Source: Bacillus sp. FJAT-52991 (GTDB lineage: Bacteria > Bacillota > Bacilli > Bacillales > Domibacillaceae). Taken from it: DNA of 64,000 nt. The position numbers and the translations under genes are program-made. Location: contig NZ_CP147404.1 of the NCBI RefSeq assembly GCF_037201805.1, positions 2,256,001-2,320,000 on the forward strand, written 5' to 3'. Under the pieces are notes generated by a model, which searched no databases, was not told the DNA's origin, and was given only the letters and a program-made list of their open reading frames with translations. Positions 26,643 to 35,798 of this stretch are shown here, in pieces (position 1 is the first letter of the stretch; every line of letters begins with the position of its first letter).

Positions 26643-27827
26643 CTACTTTAAGTCATTTAAAAAACTTTCGCCATATTTAGGCATCTTTACGCCAAAATTT
26701 TCTGCTACTGTGGCGCCAATATCAGCAAACGTCTGTCTGATCGGCAACTCTTTCCCGGATTGGAAACGTGTTGAATAGACAATTAATGGGACGTACTCAC
26801 GTGTATGATCGGTACCATGATGGATCGGGTCGTTCCCATGATCAGCTGTAATGATCAGCAAGTCATCGTCAGTCATTTTGTCAAAAACTTCTGGAAGTCT
26901 GGCATCAAATTCTTCAAGGGCCTTTCCGTACCCGATCGGATCACGACGATGTCCAAACATAGCATCGAAATCAACGAGGTTGACGAAGCTTAAACCTGTA
27001 AATGGTTGATCAAATGTTTGAATGAACTTGTCCATTCCGTCCATATTCGATGTTGTCCGTAACGCTTGCGTCACGCCTTCCCCATCGTAAATATCAGAAA
27101 TTTTCCCGATCGCAATCACGTCATAATCAGCATCTTTCATTTCATTCATCACTGTACGCTCAAACGGCTTTAATGCATAGTCATGGCGATTCGCTGTGCG
27201 AGTAAAAGCTCCTGATTCCCCGATAAATGGACGAGCAATCACTCGGCCGACCATATATTTTTCATTCAAAGTGAGTTCTCTTGCGATTTCACAAATGTGA
27301 TATAATTCTTTTAAAGGAACGACCTCTTCATGTGCAGCAATTTGCAAAACGGAATCGGCTGACGTATAAACAATCAGTGCCCCTGTTTCCATGTGTTCCT
27401 TGCCAAGCTCATCCAAGATCGCTGTCCCACTTGCCGGCTTATTGCCAATCACTTTTCTGCCAGTTCTTTGCTCTAAATCATATATTAATTCATCAGGAAA
27501 TCCCTCAGGAAACACTTGAAAAGGCGTTTGAATGTTTAATCCCATGATCTCCCAATGACCAGTCATCGTATCTTTCCCGTTAGAAGCTTCCTGCATTTTT
27601 GTGTAATAAGCAAGTGGCTCGTCCGCTTTTTTAACTCCTTGGATGTCTCGGATATTCGCAAGCCCAAGCTTCGCCATATTTGGCATATGTAGTCCGTTCA
27701 TTTTTTCTGCGATATGACCTAGTGTATCTGATCCTAAATCATTAAATGTTTCTGCATCTGGTGCCTCACCAATTCCTACTGAATCCATCACTAACAAATG
27801 AATTCGTTTATATGTAGACGCTGTCAT
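26643..27827 (-). CDS. deoB: Phosphopentomutase
   Basis: A 394-aa alkaline-phosphatase-fold mutase interconverting (deoxy)ribose-1-phosphate and -5-phosphate. Metal and catalytic motifs: [21 protein letters not shown] with the phosphorylated Thr, and C-terminal [19 protein letters not shown]. It feeds products of PunA and Pdp into central metabolism. First gene of the operon; a palindrome at 27900-27913 could be its operator. Confidence 0.96.
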   Translation of the reverse strand: MTASTYKRIHLLVMDSVGIGEAPDAETFNDLGSDTLGHIAEKMNGLHMPNMAKLGLANIRDIQGVKKADEPLAYYTKMQEASNGKDTMTGHWEIMGLNIQTPFQVFPEGFPDELIYDLEQRTGRKVIGNKPASGTAILDELGKEHMETGALIVYTSADSVLQIAAHEEVVPLKELYHICEIARELTLNEKYMVGRVIARPFIGESGAFTRTANRHDYALKPFERTVMNEMKDADYDVIAIGKISDIYDGEGVTQALRTTSNMDGMDKFIQTFDQPFTGLSFVNLVDFDAMFGHRRDPIGYGKALEEFDARLPEVFDKMTDDDLLIITADHGNDPIHHGTDHTREYVPLIVYSTRFQSGKELPIRQTFADIGATVAENFGVKMPKYGESFLNDLK

Positions 27828-27899
27828 TTCACTTCCTCCTTTTCTTTCTTCTATTGAACATATTACCCTAATTTTATTTGAATAATCACATGTTAAATC

Positions 27900-27913
27900 G
27901 TCAGAAGTCTGAC
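27900..27913. promoter_or_regulatory. Perfect 14-bp palindrome upstream of deoB
   Basis: GTCAGAAGTCTGAC (arms GTCAGA, 2-base centre) lies 73 bases upstream of deoB. A possible promoter further upstream on the minus strand (TTGTAC, 18 bases, TAAAAT) would put the site just after the transcription start, as expected for a repressor operator. The regulator is unknown. Confidence 0.4.
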
Positions 27914-27970
27914 AACCTTTTATAATTTTATTTTACCTGATAGAACCGCTTTTGTACAAGCAAAAGGGAG

Positions 27971-28023
27971 AAGGCTGTCCTATAAAAGAATAAGAGTTGC
28001 ATTCCTTTACACTGGACAGCCTT
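27971..28023 (-). terminator. Hairpin downstream of xerD
   Basis: AAGGCTGTCC pairs with GGACAGCCTT across a 33-base loop. It begins 17 bases after the xerD stop. The T-run after the stem on the minus strand is poor (CTCCCTTTTG). Confidence 0.5.
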
Positions 28024-28039
28024 TTGTTAGATCGCCTCA

Positions 28040-28933
28040 TTAAGCTCGAGGATGAAATTTCGTATACACATCCTTCATTCTTGTTTTCGTGACATGTGTA
28101 TAAATTTGTGTCGTTGAAATATCTGCGTGGCCAAGCATTTCTTGTACAGCTCGTAAATCTGCTCCATTTTCTAGTAAATGCGTGGCAAAGGAATGGCGTA
28201 ATGTATGCGGTGTCAAATCTTTTTGAATATTGGATTTTTGAGCAAGTGCCTTTAGTATTTTCCAAAATCCTTGCCGTGTTAAACGGTTGCCATGATGGTT
28301 TAAAAATAAAGCCTCTGTTGTATGTTTAGCCGACTTCAATTTGGGTCTTCCGTCTTGAAGATAGGTTTCGAGCACATGAATCGCTGTTTTGCCAATCGGT
28401 ATGATTCTTTCTTTATTTCCTTTACCGAAGCAACGGACAAATCCCATCGTTAAATGAATATCTTCTAGATTTAATGAGGTTAACTCGCTCACTCGAATGC
28501 CCGTTGCATACAACAGTTCAAGCATCGCCTGATCACGTAATCCGAATGGTGTCGATCTATCCGGTGCTTCCATTAATGCTTCCACTTCAGACAAATTGAG
28601 CACTTTCGGTAATTTTTTCTCCGTTTGTGGCGTTTCAATATGAACAGAAGGGTCTTGATCGACGGCCTTTTCACGAAGAAGAAATTGATGAAAGGATCGG
28701 ACGGATGCTACATGTCGCGCGATCGTTTTCGATGACTTTCCTTCTGTTTTCAATTCATTTAGAAACTGAACAATATGAACACGCGTCACTTCATTTAATG
28801 AAGACAGCTGCTCAACTTTTTCTAAATACAATAAGTAACGCTTTAAATCGCGCTCATAAGCGGCAATTGTATTTTTAGCTAGTCCCTTCTCTACGACCAT
28901 ATAATGAATGAAATCTTGTAACTGATCCTTCAT
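28040..28933 (-). CDS. xerD: Site-specific tyrosine recombinase XerD
   Basis: A 297-aa recombinase that resolves chromosome dimers at dif with XerC/CodV. The N-terminal SAM-like domain ([20 protein letters not shown]) is followed by catalytic Arg in [36 protein letters not shown] with the final Tyr nucleophile. GGGGAG before ATG 28933 gives the family length; an upstream ATG at 28948 lacks a site. It follows yqzK by 4 bases. Confidence 0.95.
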   Translation of the reverse strand: MKDQLQDFIHYMVVEKGLAKNTIAAYERDLKRYLLYLEKVEQLSSLNEVTRVHIVQFLNELKTEGKSSKTIARHVASVRSFHQFLLREKAVDQDPSVHIETPQTEKKLPKVLNLSEVEALMEAPDRSTPFGLRDQAMLELLYATGIRVSELTSLNLEDIHLTMGFVRCFGKGNKERIIPIGKTAIHVLETYLQDGRPKLKSAKHTTEALFLNHHGNRLTRQGFWKILKALAQKSNIQKDLTPHTLRHSFATHLLENGADLRAVQEMLGHADISTTQIYTHVTKTRMKDVYTKFHPRA

Positions 28934-28937
28934 TGAA

Positions 28938-29168
28938 TTACTCCCCATCTAAATAAAAAAGCAACAGCCGCTCAAGCCAGCGAATATCTACTTCTTCTAC
29001 CGGAACGGCTACTTTCATCGCCGCTCCTTCCGGCTCATCATACCGATGCTTTTTTTCATATTCGTTTTGAAACCAAACAATTCCACTATAAAATAAGAGC
29101 GTTAAGCTAGTAAATAAAAAAAATACCCCACTCGCTCGTCGAACAGCTTTGATCCATTCACGTATCAT
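28938..29168 (-). CDS. yqzK: YqzK-like DUF4227 protein
   Basis: A 76-aa single-pass membrane protein: basic N-terminus ([14 protein letters not shown]), a helix at about 15-33 and an acidic C-terminus. The size and place between fur and xerD match B. subtilis YqzK (DUF4227). Function unknown. The start has AGGGAAAG upstream. Confidence 0.8.
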   Translation of the reverse strand: MIREWIKAVRRASGVFFLFTSLTLLFYSGIVWFQNEYEKKHRYDEPEGAAMKVAVPVEEVDIRWLERLLLFYLDGE

Positions 29169-29251
29169 CTTTCCCTCCTACTCGCTATTGTCATTTATAT
29201 AACTTATGCTAGCTGAGTAGGCATTTAGAACTGAATACGATACAAATATAA

Positions 29252-29365
29252 AAAGACTGTCCCTTAAGCGCTTGGCTTCTTCACTAAGGTATCGACATGA
29301 TATGTTTCACATCGATACTACCTATAGTCGTGAAGGCGTTTGCTCTTCTCTTTAGGACAGCCCCT
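29252..29365 (-). terminator. Long folded hairpin downstream of fur
   Basis: Outer arms GACTGTCC and GGACAGCC enclose inner complementary blocks (CTTC...CACTA with TAGT..GTGAAG; TATCGA with TCGATA). On the minus strand the structure is followed by CTTTTTATA. It starts directly after the fur stop at 29368 and spans about 114 bases, much longer than an ordinary terminator. Confidence 0.55.
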
Positions 29366-29367
29366 TA

Positions 29368-29850
29368 TTAATCTGCATGCTGCTTTTCATTTTCTCCTTG
29401 TTGTTCGGCTTTCTCTTGACAACGCCAACAAATCCCATGAAAAGTTAAACGATGGTCTTTTACTTTAAATTTCCAATCCCGTTCAATAATGACTTCTACG
29501 TCTTCGAGAAGGTCTTCCTGAATTTCATCGACTGCACCACATTCAATACAAACAAGATGATGATGAAAATGAGCGGCGCCTTCTTGACGTAAATCATAAC
29601 GGGAAACACCGTCCCCAAAATTTATCTTATCTACTACTTTCAACTCATTCAGTAATTCCAATGTTCGATAGACGGTAGCCAATCCAATTTCAGGTGCCTT
29701 TTCTTTCACTAGGAGGTATACATCTTCTGCACTTAAATGATCTTCTTCATGCTCAAGCAGCACCCGCACAGTAGCTTCGCGCTGAGGAGTTAATTTATAA
29801 CTCGCAGAATGCAACTGTTTCTTAATTCTTTCTATCCGACTTTCCATCAT
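29368..29850 (-). CDS. fur: Ferric uptake regulator Fur
   Basis: A 160-aa metalloregulator. The winged-helix domain includes YKLTPQREATVRVLLEH and GLATVYRTLELL (recognition helix), the metal sites HFHHHLVCIECG (His cluster and first CxxC) and CWRC (second). It represses iron uptake genes when loaded with Fe2+. The C-terminal tail (EKAEQQGENEKQHAD) is about ten residues longer than in B. subtilis. The place next to yqzK and xerD is conserved. Confidence 0.95.
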   Translation of the reverse strand: MMESRIERIKKQLHSASYKLTPQREATVRVLLEHEEDHLSAEDVYLLVKEKAPEIGLATVYRTLELLNELKVVDKINFGDGVSRYDLRQEGAAHFHHHLVCIECGAVDEIQEDLLEDVEVIIERDWKFKVKDHRLTFHGICWRCQEKAEQQGENEKQHAD

Positions 29851-29931
29851 TTGTCCCCTCCCACGCTGATGTATTCTTTATTATAACAAATTGGGAGGAA
29901 GTTGCAAAATAAAATCATTATAATACCTAAT

Positions 29932-29963
29932 TAATACTTATTATTTATTAATAATAAGTATTA
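29932..29963 (-). terminator. AT-only inverted repeat at the spoIIM stop
   Basis: AATACTTATTA and TAATAAGTATT are perfect 11-base arms around an 8-base centre. The right arm includes the spoIIM stop codon. It could be a weak terminator of spoIIM or an operator for fur, which begins 82 bases away. There is no GC pairing beyond one base per arm. Confidence 0.35.
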
Positions 29964-30593
29964 TATAACTACTTTCATTAAGAGCGGTGAAATATATGCT
30001 TCAATTCCAGCAGCCAGAGTTACAGCCGCAATAGCGATTAGAAAAAATAAGACATATCGTAAGAGGAAAGGACCGATATAAAATTGACTAGCCTGCTTCA
30101 TAAATATCTTTTTAATAAGCTGCAATGAAAAGGCTGTCGAGACAGCGGCGATAAATAAGAAGATGGGAATAATAATTAAATTTTGCGGCAACACTGTCGT
30201 CATTGATAAGAAGAAGCCTTTCCAGCTCATTTGCTGAACAAGAAAACCAACTGAAAACCCGACGACAATCCCTTTCATAAATAAAAAAATAAAAATGAGC
30301 GGTAAGCCAATAATTGAAATGCCAAAAAGCCAAATAGATCCTAAATACTTCAAATTATGAATAAAGCTTTGCCAAAATATATCTTGTGGTGCGGCAATTT
30401 GACCGTCTGATACTTGACCAAAGAACTGCTGTAAATAATAAGCTAAATCTTCTTTTTGATTAAGCGATAGGCTATTGACGACAACCGCCCCAAACACAAC
30501 CCCCATAAAAAAAAGTACAGCTACAAATACATAGATGGAGGCATTGGCCTGAACGTGTTGACCAATTAAAATCGACGAGATCTTTTTCCGCAT
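29961..30593 (-). CDS. spoIIM: Stage II sporulation protein M
   Basis: A 210-aa five-helix membrane protein (helices near 20-42, 85-108, 110-130, 133-155, 180-200), matching SpoIIM (214 aa). It is part of the SpoIIDMP machine that thins septal peptidoglycan for engulfment in the mother cell. GGGGGA sits before ATG 30593. A strong SigE promoter candidate lies upstream. Confidence 0.93.
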   Translation of the reverse strand: MRKKISSILIGQHVQANASIYVFVAVLFFMGVVFGAVVVNSLSLNQKEDLAYYLQQFFGQVSDGQIAAPQDIFWQSFIHNLKYLGSIWLFGISIIGLPLIFIFLFMKGIVVGFSVGFLVQQMSWKGFFLSMTTVLPQNLIIIPIFLFIAAVSTAFSLQLIKKIFMKQASQFYIGPFLLRYVLFFLIAIAAVTLAAGIEAYISPLLMKVVI

Positions 30594-30620
30594 ATAAGCT
30601 CCCCCTTTTACTATTAATTC

Positions 30621-30649
30621 ACTTTATGTATAAAGAGAGCTTAATATGC
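30621..30649 (-). promoter_or_regulatory. SigE promoter of spoIIM
   Basis: On the minus strand -35 GCATATT (perfect to KMATATT) and -10 CATAAAGT (6 of 8) are 14 bases apart, 28 bases from the spoIIM start. SigE control of spoIIM is established in B. subtilis. Confidence 0.65.
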
Positions 30650-30670
30650 GTGGACTCGTTTAGCCTGTTA

Positions 30671-31222
30671 TTATTTATTCAATTGCTGTTGAAGCTGTAA
30701 GTATTGAATCACATAGACCGTTTTAGCGTCGAAAATTCGTTGATCCTTGATGAGCTGTTCCGCTTCTGCTAACGTCACTTCCATCACCTCAACAAATTCA
30801 TCTTCATCAAGTGATAACGCATTCTCTTTCTTTACTAAGCCTTTCGCGATAAATACGTGAACAAGCTCATCAGCAAAGCCTGGCGAAGTGTAAAACGATT
30901 GAAGCAACATCATGCTTTCACACGCATAACCTGTTTCCTCTTCTAGTTCCCGGCGTGCACATACTTCAGGTTCTTCTCCTGCTTCAAGCTTGCCAGCGGG
31001 AATCTCTACCAATGAACGCTCCAACGCCTTCCTATACTGCTCCACAAGAATAATCTTTCCTTCCGCTGTTAAAGCAAGGACAGCTACAGCACCTGGATGC
31101 TTAATAATTTCCCGTTTGCCTTCTTTTCCATCTGGCAACACAATATCATCAACTTGTAGACGAATGATTCTTCCTTCAAAAATCTGTTCAGTATGAATCG
31201 TTTTCTCTTCAAATTTCTTCAC
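30671..31222 (-). CDS. nudF: ADP-ribose pyrophosphatase NudF
   Basis: A 183-aa Nudix hydrolase. The Nudix box runs from GKLEAGEEP through RRELEEETG (about 83-105), and a leading arm EGRIIRLQVDDIVLPDG is typical of ADP-ribose pyrophosphatases, which split ADP-ribose to AMP and ribose-5-phosphate. GAGGAG with 8-base spacing selects GTG 31222; the open frame to 31426 runs into the divergent yqkF gene. Length fits B. subtilis NudF (185). Confidence 0.92.
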   Translation of the reverse strand: MKKFEEKTIHTEQIFEGRIIRLQVDDIVLPDGKEGKREIIKHPGAVAVLALTAEGKIILVEQYRKALERSLVEIPAGKLEAGEEPEVCARRELEEETGYACESMMLLQSFYTSPGFADELVHVFIAKGLVKKENALSLDEDEFVEVMEVTLAEAEQLIKDQRIFDAKTVYVIQYLQLQQQLNK

Positions 31223-31335
31223 ATGGACCGCTCCTCTTTTTCTCTTTTTCTCTATATATTTTAGCACAGCTAGACAGAACATTTGTCTCAAAGAACTTTT
31301 CTTCGTTATGATAAGGAAAAGGAGTTGAGAAACCA

Positions 31336-32256
31336 ATGAAGAAACATGCACTTGGTCATTCAAAATTACAAGTGAGCGAGCTCGCACTCGGCTGTATGTC
31401 ACTAGGAACAGAGGAGAAAACAGCACATGCTATCATTGACGCAGCGCTAGAAGAAGGGATTAACTATTTTGATACGGCCGACTTGTATGATTTTGGTGTC
31501 AATGAACACCTCGTTGGAAAAGCATTAAAACCTGTTCGCGATCAAGTGATCATCGCTACAAAAGTAGGGAATCGTTGGCAAGAAGGGAAAGAAGGATGGA
31601 CATGGGATCCTTCAAAAACATACGTTAAACAGGCGGTTAAAGATAGTCTAAAGCGTCTGCAGCTCGACTATATTGATCTGTATCAACTTCATGGCGGAAC
31701 GATGGATGATCCGATCGACGAAACAATTGAAGCCTTTGAAGAGCTAAAAAAAGAAGGCTTAATCCGCGCCTATGGTCTATCCTCGATTCGTCCCAATGTG
31801 ATTCGTGAATTCGTTAAACATTCTTCAATAGATAGTGTCATGATGCAATATAGCTTACTAGATCGCCGTCCTGAAGAAGCCATGCTCCCCCTGCTCCAAG
31901 CACACGGAATCAGTGTCGTTGCACGCGGCCCACTAGCTAAAGGCTTATTAAGTATTCATTGGAGAGAAAAACTGGAGAAAATCAAAGAGCAAGGATACCT
32001 TGATTACTCAATAAACGAGTTAAAAGAGCGACTTGAAAAACTAGAACAACTAGCAACAAACGAGCACTCGTTAAATGGCCTCGCTCTCCGCTATCTTTTA
32101 CACGATAAATCCGTAGCTTCCGTAATAACTGGAGCAAGCTCTGTTAAACAGTTAAAAGAAAATGTCCGTGCGGTGAAGGAAACCGCTTTGTCACCCCAAG
32201 AGTATGAGCTGTTACAAACAATAACAAAAGAATCACGCTATAGCCAACATCGTTAA
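31336..32256 (+). CDS. yqkF: Aldo/keto reductase YqkF
   Basis: A 306-aa aldo/keto reductase with the catalytic tetrad visible: FDTADLYDFG (Asp, Tyr), ATKVGNRW (Lys) and LYQLHGG (His). The C-terminal NADP-binding block VITGASSVKQLKENV is present. The physiological substrate is unknown. It is divergent from nudF; length equals B. subtilis YqkF. Confidence 0.9.
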   Translation: MKKHALGHSKLQVSELALGCMSLGTEEKTAHAIIDAALEEGINYFDTADLYDFGVNEHLVGKALKPVRDQVIIATKVGNRWQEGKEGWTWDPSKTYVKQAVKDSLKRLQLDYIDLYQLHGGTMDDPIDETIEAFEELKKEGLIRAYGLSSIRPNVIREFVKHSSIDSVMMQYSLLDRRPEEAMLPLLQAHGISVVARGPLAKGLLSIHWREKLEKIKEQGYLDYSINELKERLEKLEQLATNEHSLNGLALRYLLHDKSVASVITGASSVKQLKENVRAVKETALSPQEYELLQTITKESRYSQHR

Positions 32257-32310
32257 ACACGTGGTAACTTCCCTTTTTGAGACATATATAAAAATCAAGG
32301 AGGGAGAAAA

Positions 32311-32967
32311 ATGAAGCATGATGAGTCTAGTTCCCATACAAAACCTCACACAATGACCGTTGAGGGGAAAGCGACGGTCACTGTCACACCTGATCAAGCC
32401 GTTATCACGATTGGCGTCGTTAGTGAAGCGAAAAATGTCATCGACGCTCAGCAGCAAAATAGCTCCGTTTCCAATCAAATCATTCAAGCATTAAATAGGA
32501 GCGGGATTCCTTCAAATGACATTAAAACAAAGCAATATTCCGTTCGACCGGTCTATCAATATACGGAAGGAAAATCAATTTTAACAGGCTATGAGGTTCG
32601 GCATTTATTAGAAGTTCAAGTGAATCAATTAAATCAAATCGGAACTATTTTAACGATCGCTACCGAAAACGGGGCAAATATTATCGAAGACATTACCTTC
32701 AAGACTTCTGCCCCTCATGCCGCCTACCGTAAAGCTTTACAACTCGCCACTTTAGACGCTATTGGAAAAGCGAAGGAACTGGCAAAAACGCTACGCGTTC
32801 AACTAAACGAAACACCGATTAAGCTAGTAGAAAGAAGTGTTCACGTTCAACCAAGACCAACGGAGAAGATGGTGCTAGCAGCCACGACCGAAGCCGTTCC
32901 GATCGAGCCAGGAGAACTAACCTTTTCGGCTGCTGTAGAGGCCGTTTTTGTTTATACTAACTTTTAA
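32311..32967 (+). CDS. SIMPL-domain (DUF541) protein
   Basis: A 218-aa protein with the SIMPL fold: TVEGKATVTVTPDQAVITIGV at the start, repeated V(I/S)NQI helices, TKQYSVRPVY, LTGYEVRHLLEVQV and the second repeat near 150-215. No signal peptide is seen, unlike many periplasmic family members, so it is probably cytoplasmic. AAGGAGGGAG precedes ATG 32311. It is 54 bases after yqkF and may be co-transcribed. The molecular role of this family is unclear. Confidence 0.85.
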   Translation: MKHDESSSHTKPHTMTVEGKATVTVTPDQAVITIGVVSEAKNVIDAQQQNSSVSNQIIQALNRSGIPSNDIKTKQYSVRPVYQYTEGKSILTGYEVRHLLEVQVNQLNQIGTILTIATENGANIIEDITFKTSAPHAAYRKALQLATLDAIGKAKELAKTLRVQLNETPIKLVERSVHVQPRPTEKMVLAATTEAVPIEPGELTFSAAVEAVFVYTNF

Positions 32968-33008
32968 TCTAAAGGCTTTATTAAATGTGCTTTAACATAG
33001 GTAATCTA

Positions 33009-33065
33009 AAAAAAAAGAGGCTATTCATAAGTCGCGCACCCCGCACTTATGAATAGCCTTTTTCC
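33009..33065. terminator. Bidirectional terminator between DUF541 gene and yqkE
   Basis: AGGCTATTCATAAGT pairs with ACTTATGAATAGCCT. Runs of A before and T after serve both convergent genes. Confidence 0.88.
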
Positions 33066-33066
33066 T

Positions 33067-33321
33067 TTACTTAAATTTAGTCCAGTCCATGGAACTATCA
33101 TTTAACAGCTCTTCAAAACTTTTATTTTTCTCCCGTTGACGTCTTTCTTCTTTCTTTCGCTTTTTTTCTGCTTCTTTTTGCTGTTGCTCCTGTTCCTTTA
33201 ATTCCTTTTGTTTTACTTTTAATTGTTCAAGAATATCCGCATTTAATGAATCTTTTAAAGTTAACAGATCTTCCTTAGATGATGCTGATTGATGTTTATT
33301 TGGCTGCTTTCTCTTTTTCAT
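33067..33321 (-). CDS. yqkE: YqkE-like DUF3886 protein
   Basis: An 84-aa very charged protein: a basic N-terminus (MKKRKQPNKHQ), a conserved helix LLTLKDSLNADILEQLK, then a K/E/Q/R-rich coiled coil and a short hydrophilic tail (SFEELLNDSSMDWTKFK). It matches B. subtilis YqkE in position and composition. GGAAGGGG selects ATG 33321; the frame is open to 33345. Function unknown. Confidence 0.75.
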   Translation of the reverse strand: MKKRKQPNKHQSASSKEDLLTLKDSLNADILEQLKVKQKELKEQEQQQKEAEKKRKKEERRQREKNKSFEELLNDSSMDWTKFK

Positions 33322-33451
33322 CGTTTCTGCCCCTTCCTTTTCCATGTGTATCGTTTATTTTACCTTAGAATGAACTTAAGGTGAACCACATGATCTTTCT
33401 AATCTGAAATGGTACACTACATGTAGAATGTGACTAACGTGAGGTGAAAGT

Positions 33452-34360
33452 ATGAAAAAGTGGATGACCGTTCTTGGAACAGCTGCTGCGATGACCGCTG
33501 CTGCTGGTTTGTATGTATCAAACCGAGTGTTGTATATGAAGAAAAAAGATGAACAGCTCATTTACAAACGAGAAGTAGATGCCAAACGACTAGATATCGA
33601 GGCTTATGAACAACTGCCGAAAGAAGAAGTATGGATTCAATCGCCTTTTGGCTACCGACTGAAAGCCGTCTTTGCTACCCCTTACCCAGGTCGTCCCTAT
33701 GTGATCTTCTGTCATGGAGTCACCGAAAACAAAACCAATTCGATTAAATATATGAATTTATTTATTAATCGAGGCTTTAACGGCATTATTTACGATCATC
33801 GGCGGCACGGCGAATCTGAAGGTGTAACGACCAGTTATGGACATTATGAGAAGTATGATTTACAAGCGGTCGTGAACGAATTAATCCGCCGCGAAGGTGA
33901 ACACGTCTCCTTTGGTATTCACGGGGAATCAATGGGTGCCGCTACTTTGCTTTTATATGCAGGAACGATTGAGGATCGTGCCAGTTTCTATGTTGCCGAT
34001 TGCCCATTCTCTGATTTTAAAGAGCAAATGACACATCAAATGAAACGGGAAATCAAGATCGCTCCTCGCTTCCTTATTCACTTAGCAGAATGGATGGTCG
34101 CACGGCGAGACCGTTTTCGACTATCAGAGATCTCTCCTCTTCAAGCCGTCGAAAACATTAAAAAACCGATCCTTTTCATTCATAGTGAAGAAGATGAATT
34201 TATTCTACCCGATATGACAAAAGAACTCTTTCATCGAAAAAAAGGACCAAAGGAGCTTTATTTAGCACCAGAGGGAGGACACGCCCAATCATTTAATGAA
34301 AATCCGCAACAATATGAGCAAGTGATTGATCATTTTCTTAAGCATTTTGATCTACAGTAA
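33452..34360 (+). CDS. yqkD: Alpha/beta hydrolase YqkD
   Basis: A 302-aa serine hydrolase with an N-terminal membrane anchor (about 5-22). Oxyanion segment FCHGVTENK, nucleophile elbow GIHGESMGAA (Ser), acidic residue in IHSEEDEFI and catalytic His in EGGHAQSF are all present. Substrate unknown; probably an esterase or peptidase acting at the outer membrane face. GAGGTGAAAG lies before the ATG. Similar in length to B. subtilis YqkD (305). Confidence 0.88.
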   Translation: MKKWMTVLGTAAAMTAAAGLYVSNRVLYMKKKDEQLIYKREVDAKRLDIEAYEQLPKEEVWIQSPFGYRLKAVFATPYPGRPYVIFCHGVTENKTNSIKYMNLFINRGFNGIIYDHRRHGESEGVTTSYGHYEKYDLQAVVNELIRREGEHVSFGIHGESMGAATLLLYAGTIEDRASFYVADCPFSDFKEQMTHQMKREIKIAPRFLIHLAEWMVARRDRFRLSEISPLQAVENIKKPILFIHSEEDEFILPDMTKELFHRKKGPKELYLAPEGGHAQSFNENPQQYEQVIDHFLKHFDLQ

Positions 34361-34448
34361 CTGCTGAAGGCTGTTGTCCCTTATATTGCTTTTTCCTTCT
34401 TTTCTTTATAAGATCAAATTGTGTCAACTATTAAGAGGGGGAATTGTC

Positions 34449-34664
34449 ATGTCAAAAGCGCAAATTAAAGTAATGGATAATGGATCTTTGAAAGTGTCTG
34501 GCGATGTGGAGCTTGTGGATATGGATGGGAATGTGTTTGAAACAAAACCAACCTTTTCCTTATGTCGCTGTGGGTTATCGAACAACATGCCATTTTGTGA
34601 CGCTGGACATAAAGGAAAATTCAAATCCTGTGTTCGTGCAGAAAAAGTATTAAACGAAGAGTAA
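34449..34664 (+). CDS. CDGSH iron-sulfur domain protein
   Basis: A 71-aa protein with a single CDGSH-type [2Fe-2S] motif: CRCGLSNNMPFCDAGH (about 42-57), the three Cys and one His ligands all present, with Ala in place of the usual Gly in CDG. The function in bacteria is electron transfer or Fe-S sensing, not proven. AGAGGGGG before ATG 34449 sets the start; the open frame begins at 34374. Confidence 0.85.
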   Translation: MSKAQIKVMDNGSLKVSGDVELVDMDGNVFETKPTFSLCRCGLSNNMPFCDAGHKGKFKSCVRAEKVLNEE

Positions 34665-34671
34665 GGTGTAG

Positions 34672-34700
34672 CGGACAGTCGATATGGCTGTCCGTTATTC
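34672..34700 (+). terminator. Terminator of the CDGSH gene
   Basis: CGGACAG pairs with CTGTCCG, then TTATT. Eight bases after the stop. Confidence 0.6.
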
Positions 34701-34731
34701 ATCATAGAATGGTCACTTGGGGGGAACTAGA

Positions 34732-34929
34732 TTGCAACAAATATTTATTCAAAAAAGAATCGAACAAAGCTTAGCCAAATATGATTATGAACCTGATTGG
34801 CAGGAAGATGAAGAAATATTAATCAATCTCATCAACCGCATAAAGCAACGCTGTTCTACCGGAGATGAAGAACTATATGAAGTCATCGAGGATGAGATCT
34901 ACTCGTTTGTTACAGGCAATAATGACTAA
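34732..34929 (+). CDS. yqzH: YqzH-like small protein
   Basis: A 65-aa acidic protein. GGGGGG at 34719-34724 places the start at TTG 34732. The N-terminal pattern (FIQKRIEQSLAKYDYEP) resembles YqzH, and the position next to yqjQ matches B. subtilis. No known function, no membrane segment. Confidence 0.6.
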   Translation: MQQIFIQKRIEQSLAKYDYEPDWQEDEEILINLINRIKQRCSTGDEELYEVIEDEIYSFVTGNND

Positions 34930-34940
34930 AGGAAAAGCTA

Positions 34941-34973
34941 GGCCCCTCTATGTGATCACAGTAGCGGTGCCTA
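34941..34973. terminator. Hairpin between yqzH and yqjQ
   Basis: GGCCCC and AGTAGCGGTGCC-side bases fold around the palindrome TGTGATCACA, giving an imperfect stem between the two convergent genes. T-runs are weak. Confidence 0.4.
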
Positions 34974-34989
34974 ACTCTTCATCAAACAT

Positions 34990-35784
34990 CTATTTTTTAA
35001 AAAACGCTTTTCTTCCTACACGCTCGACAACACGTGGGAACAATGTATAAAAGATACTGCCTGCATTCATCCATTTTGGCAAATTAATTTCTCGTTTATT
35101 TGTTCCAATAACTTGTATGATGGCTTTCGCTACTTTTTCCGGCTGTAGCATCCAGCGTCCCACATTTTTAGCATAAGCACCTGAAGGATCAGCCGTGGTA
35201 AAAAAGTCTGTCGCAATCGGTCCTGGATTCACAGCTGTCACATACACTCCATCACGAGCTAATTCCATTCGTAAGCTATTCGTATAGCCGAGCACCGCAT
35301 GCTTCGTCGCTGCGTACACGCTTGATTTCGGTGTTGCCATCTTTCCAGCTTGAGAAGCTATGTTAATGATATGGCCACTTTGGCGTGCTTGCATATACGG
35401 CATCACCATTTGGGTACAAGCGATCAAACCGAGAACATTCACTTGAAACATTGCCTCTGTCTCTTCCCATCTCGCTTCATGTGCATAATCAAACACACCA
35501 AAACCTGCATTATTAATTAGTACATCGATTTGACCGCAGCGACTCAAGATCTCAGCAAACACCTTTTCTACATCATTCTTGTTACTCACATCTACCGAAT
35601 ATATAAGTACATCACTTACACCACAATCGCTTTCGATGGTCTCTTTGAGTAACTCAAGTCGCTCAAGACGGCGCGCAAGCAAAACGAGACGAGCCCCTTC
35701 TTTCGCTGCTAACCTTGCCATTTCATATCCAAGGCCGCTAGACGCTCCTGTAATAACTACTGTTTTTCCTTGAAGATGAGTCAA
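34990..35784 (-). CDS. yqjQ: Short-chain dehydrogenase YqjQ
   Basis: A 264-aa classical SDR. Cofactor motif TGASSGLGYEMARL (about 12-25), NNAGFG, catalytic Ser in NIASQAGK, and YxxxK in YAATKHAVLG. Followed by PGPIATDF. Substrate unknown. AAAGGAG with 7-base spacing precedes a TTG start at 35784. It lies 14 bases after yqjP and is likely co-transcribed. Confidence 0.9.
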   Translation of the reverse strand: MTHLQGKTVVITGASSGLGYEMARLAAKEGARLVLLARRLERLELLKETIESDCGVSDVLIYSVDVSNKNDVEKVFAEILSRCGQIDVLINNAGFGVFDYAHEARWEETEAMFQVNVLGLIACTQMVMPYMQARQSGHIINIASQAGKMATPKSSVYAATKHAVLGYTNSLRMELARDGVYVTAVNPGPIATDFFTTADPSGAYAKNVGRWMLQPEKVAKAIIQVIGTNKREINLPKWMNAGSIFYTLFPRVVERVGRKAFFKK

Positions 35785-35798
35785 GTTCCCACTCCTTT

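Noticed and set aside
31222..31426. 68-residue N-terminal extension of NudF
   Set aside because: It overlaps the divergent yqkF gene and has no ribosome site; GTG 31222 gives the usual length.
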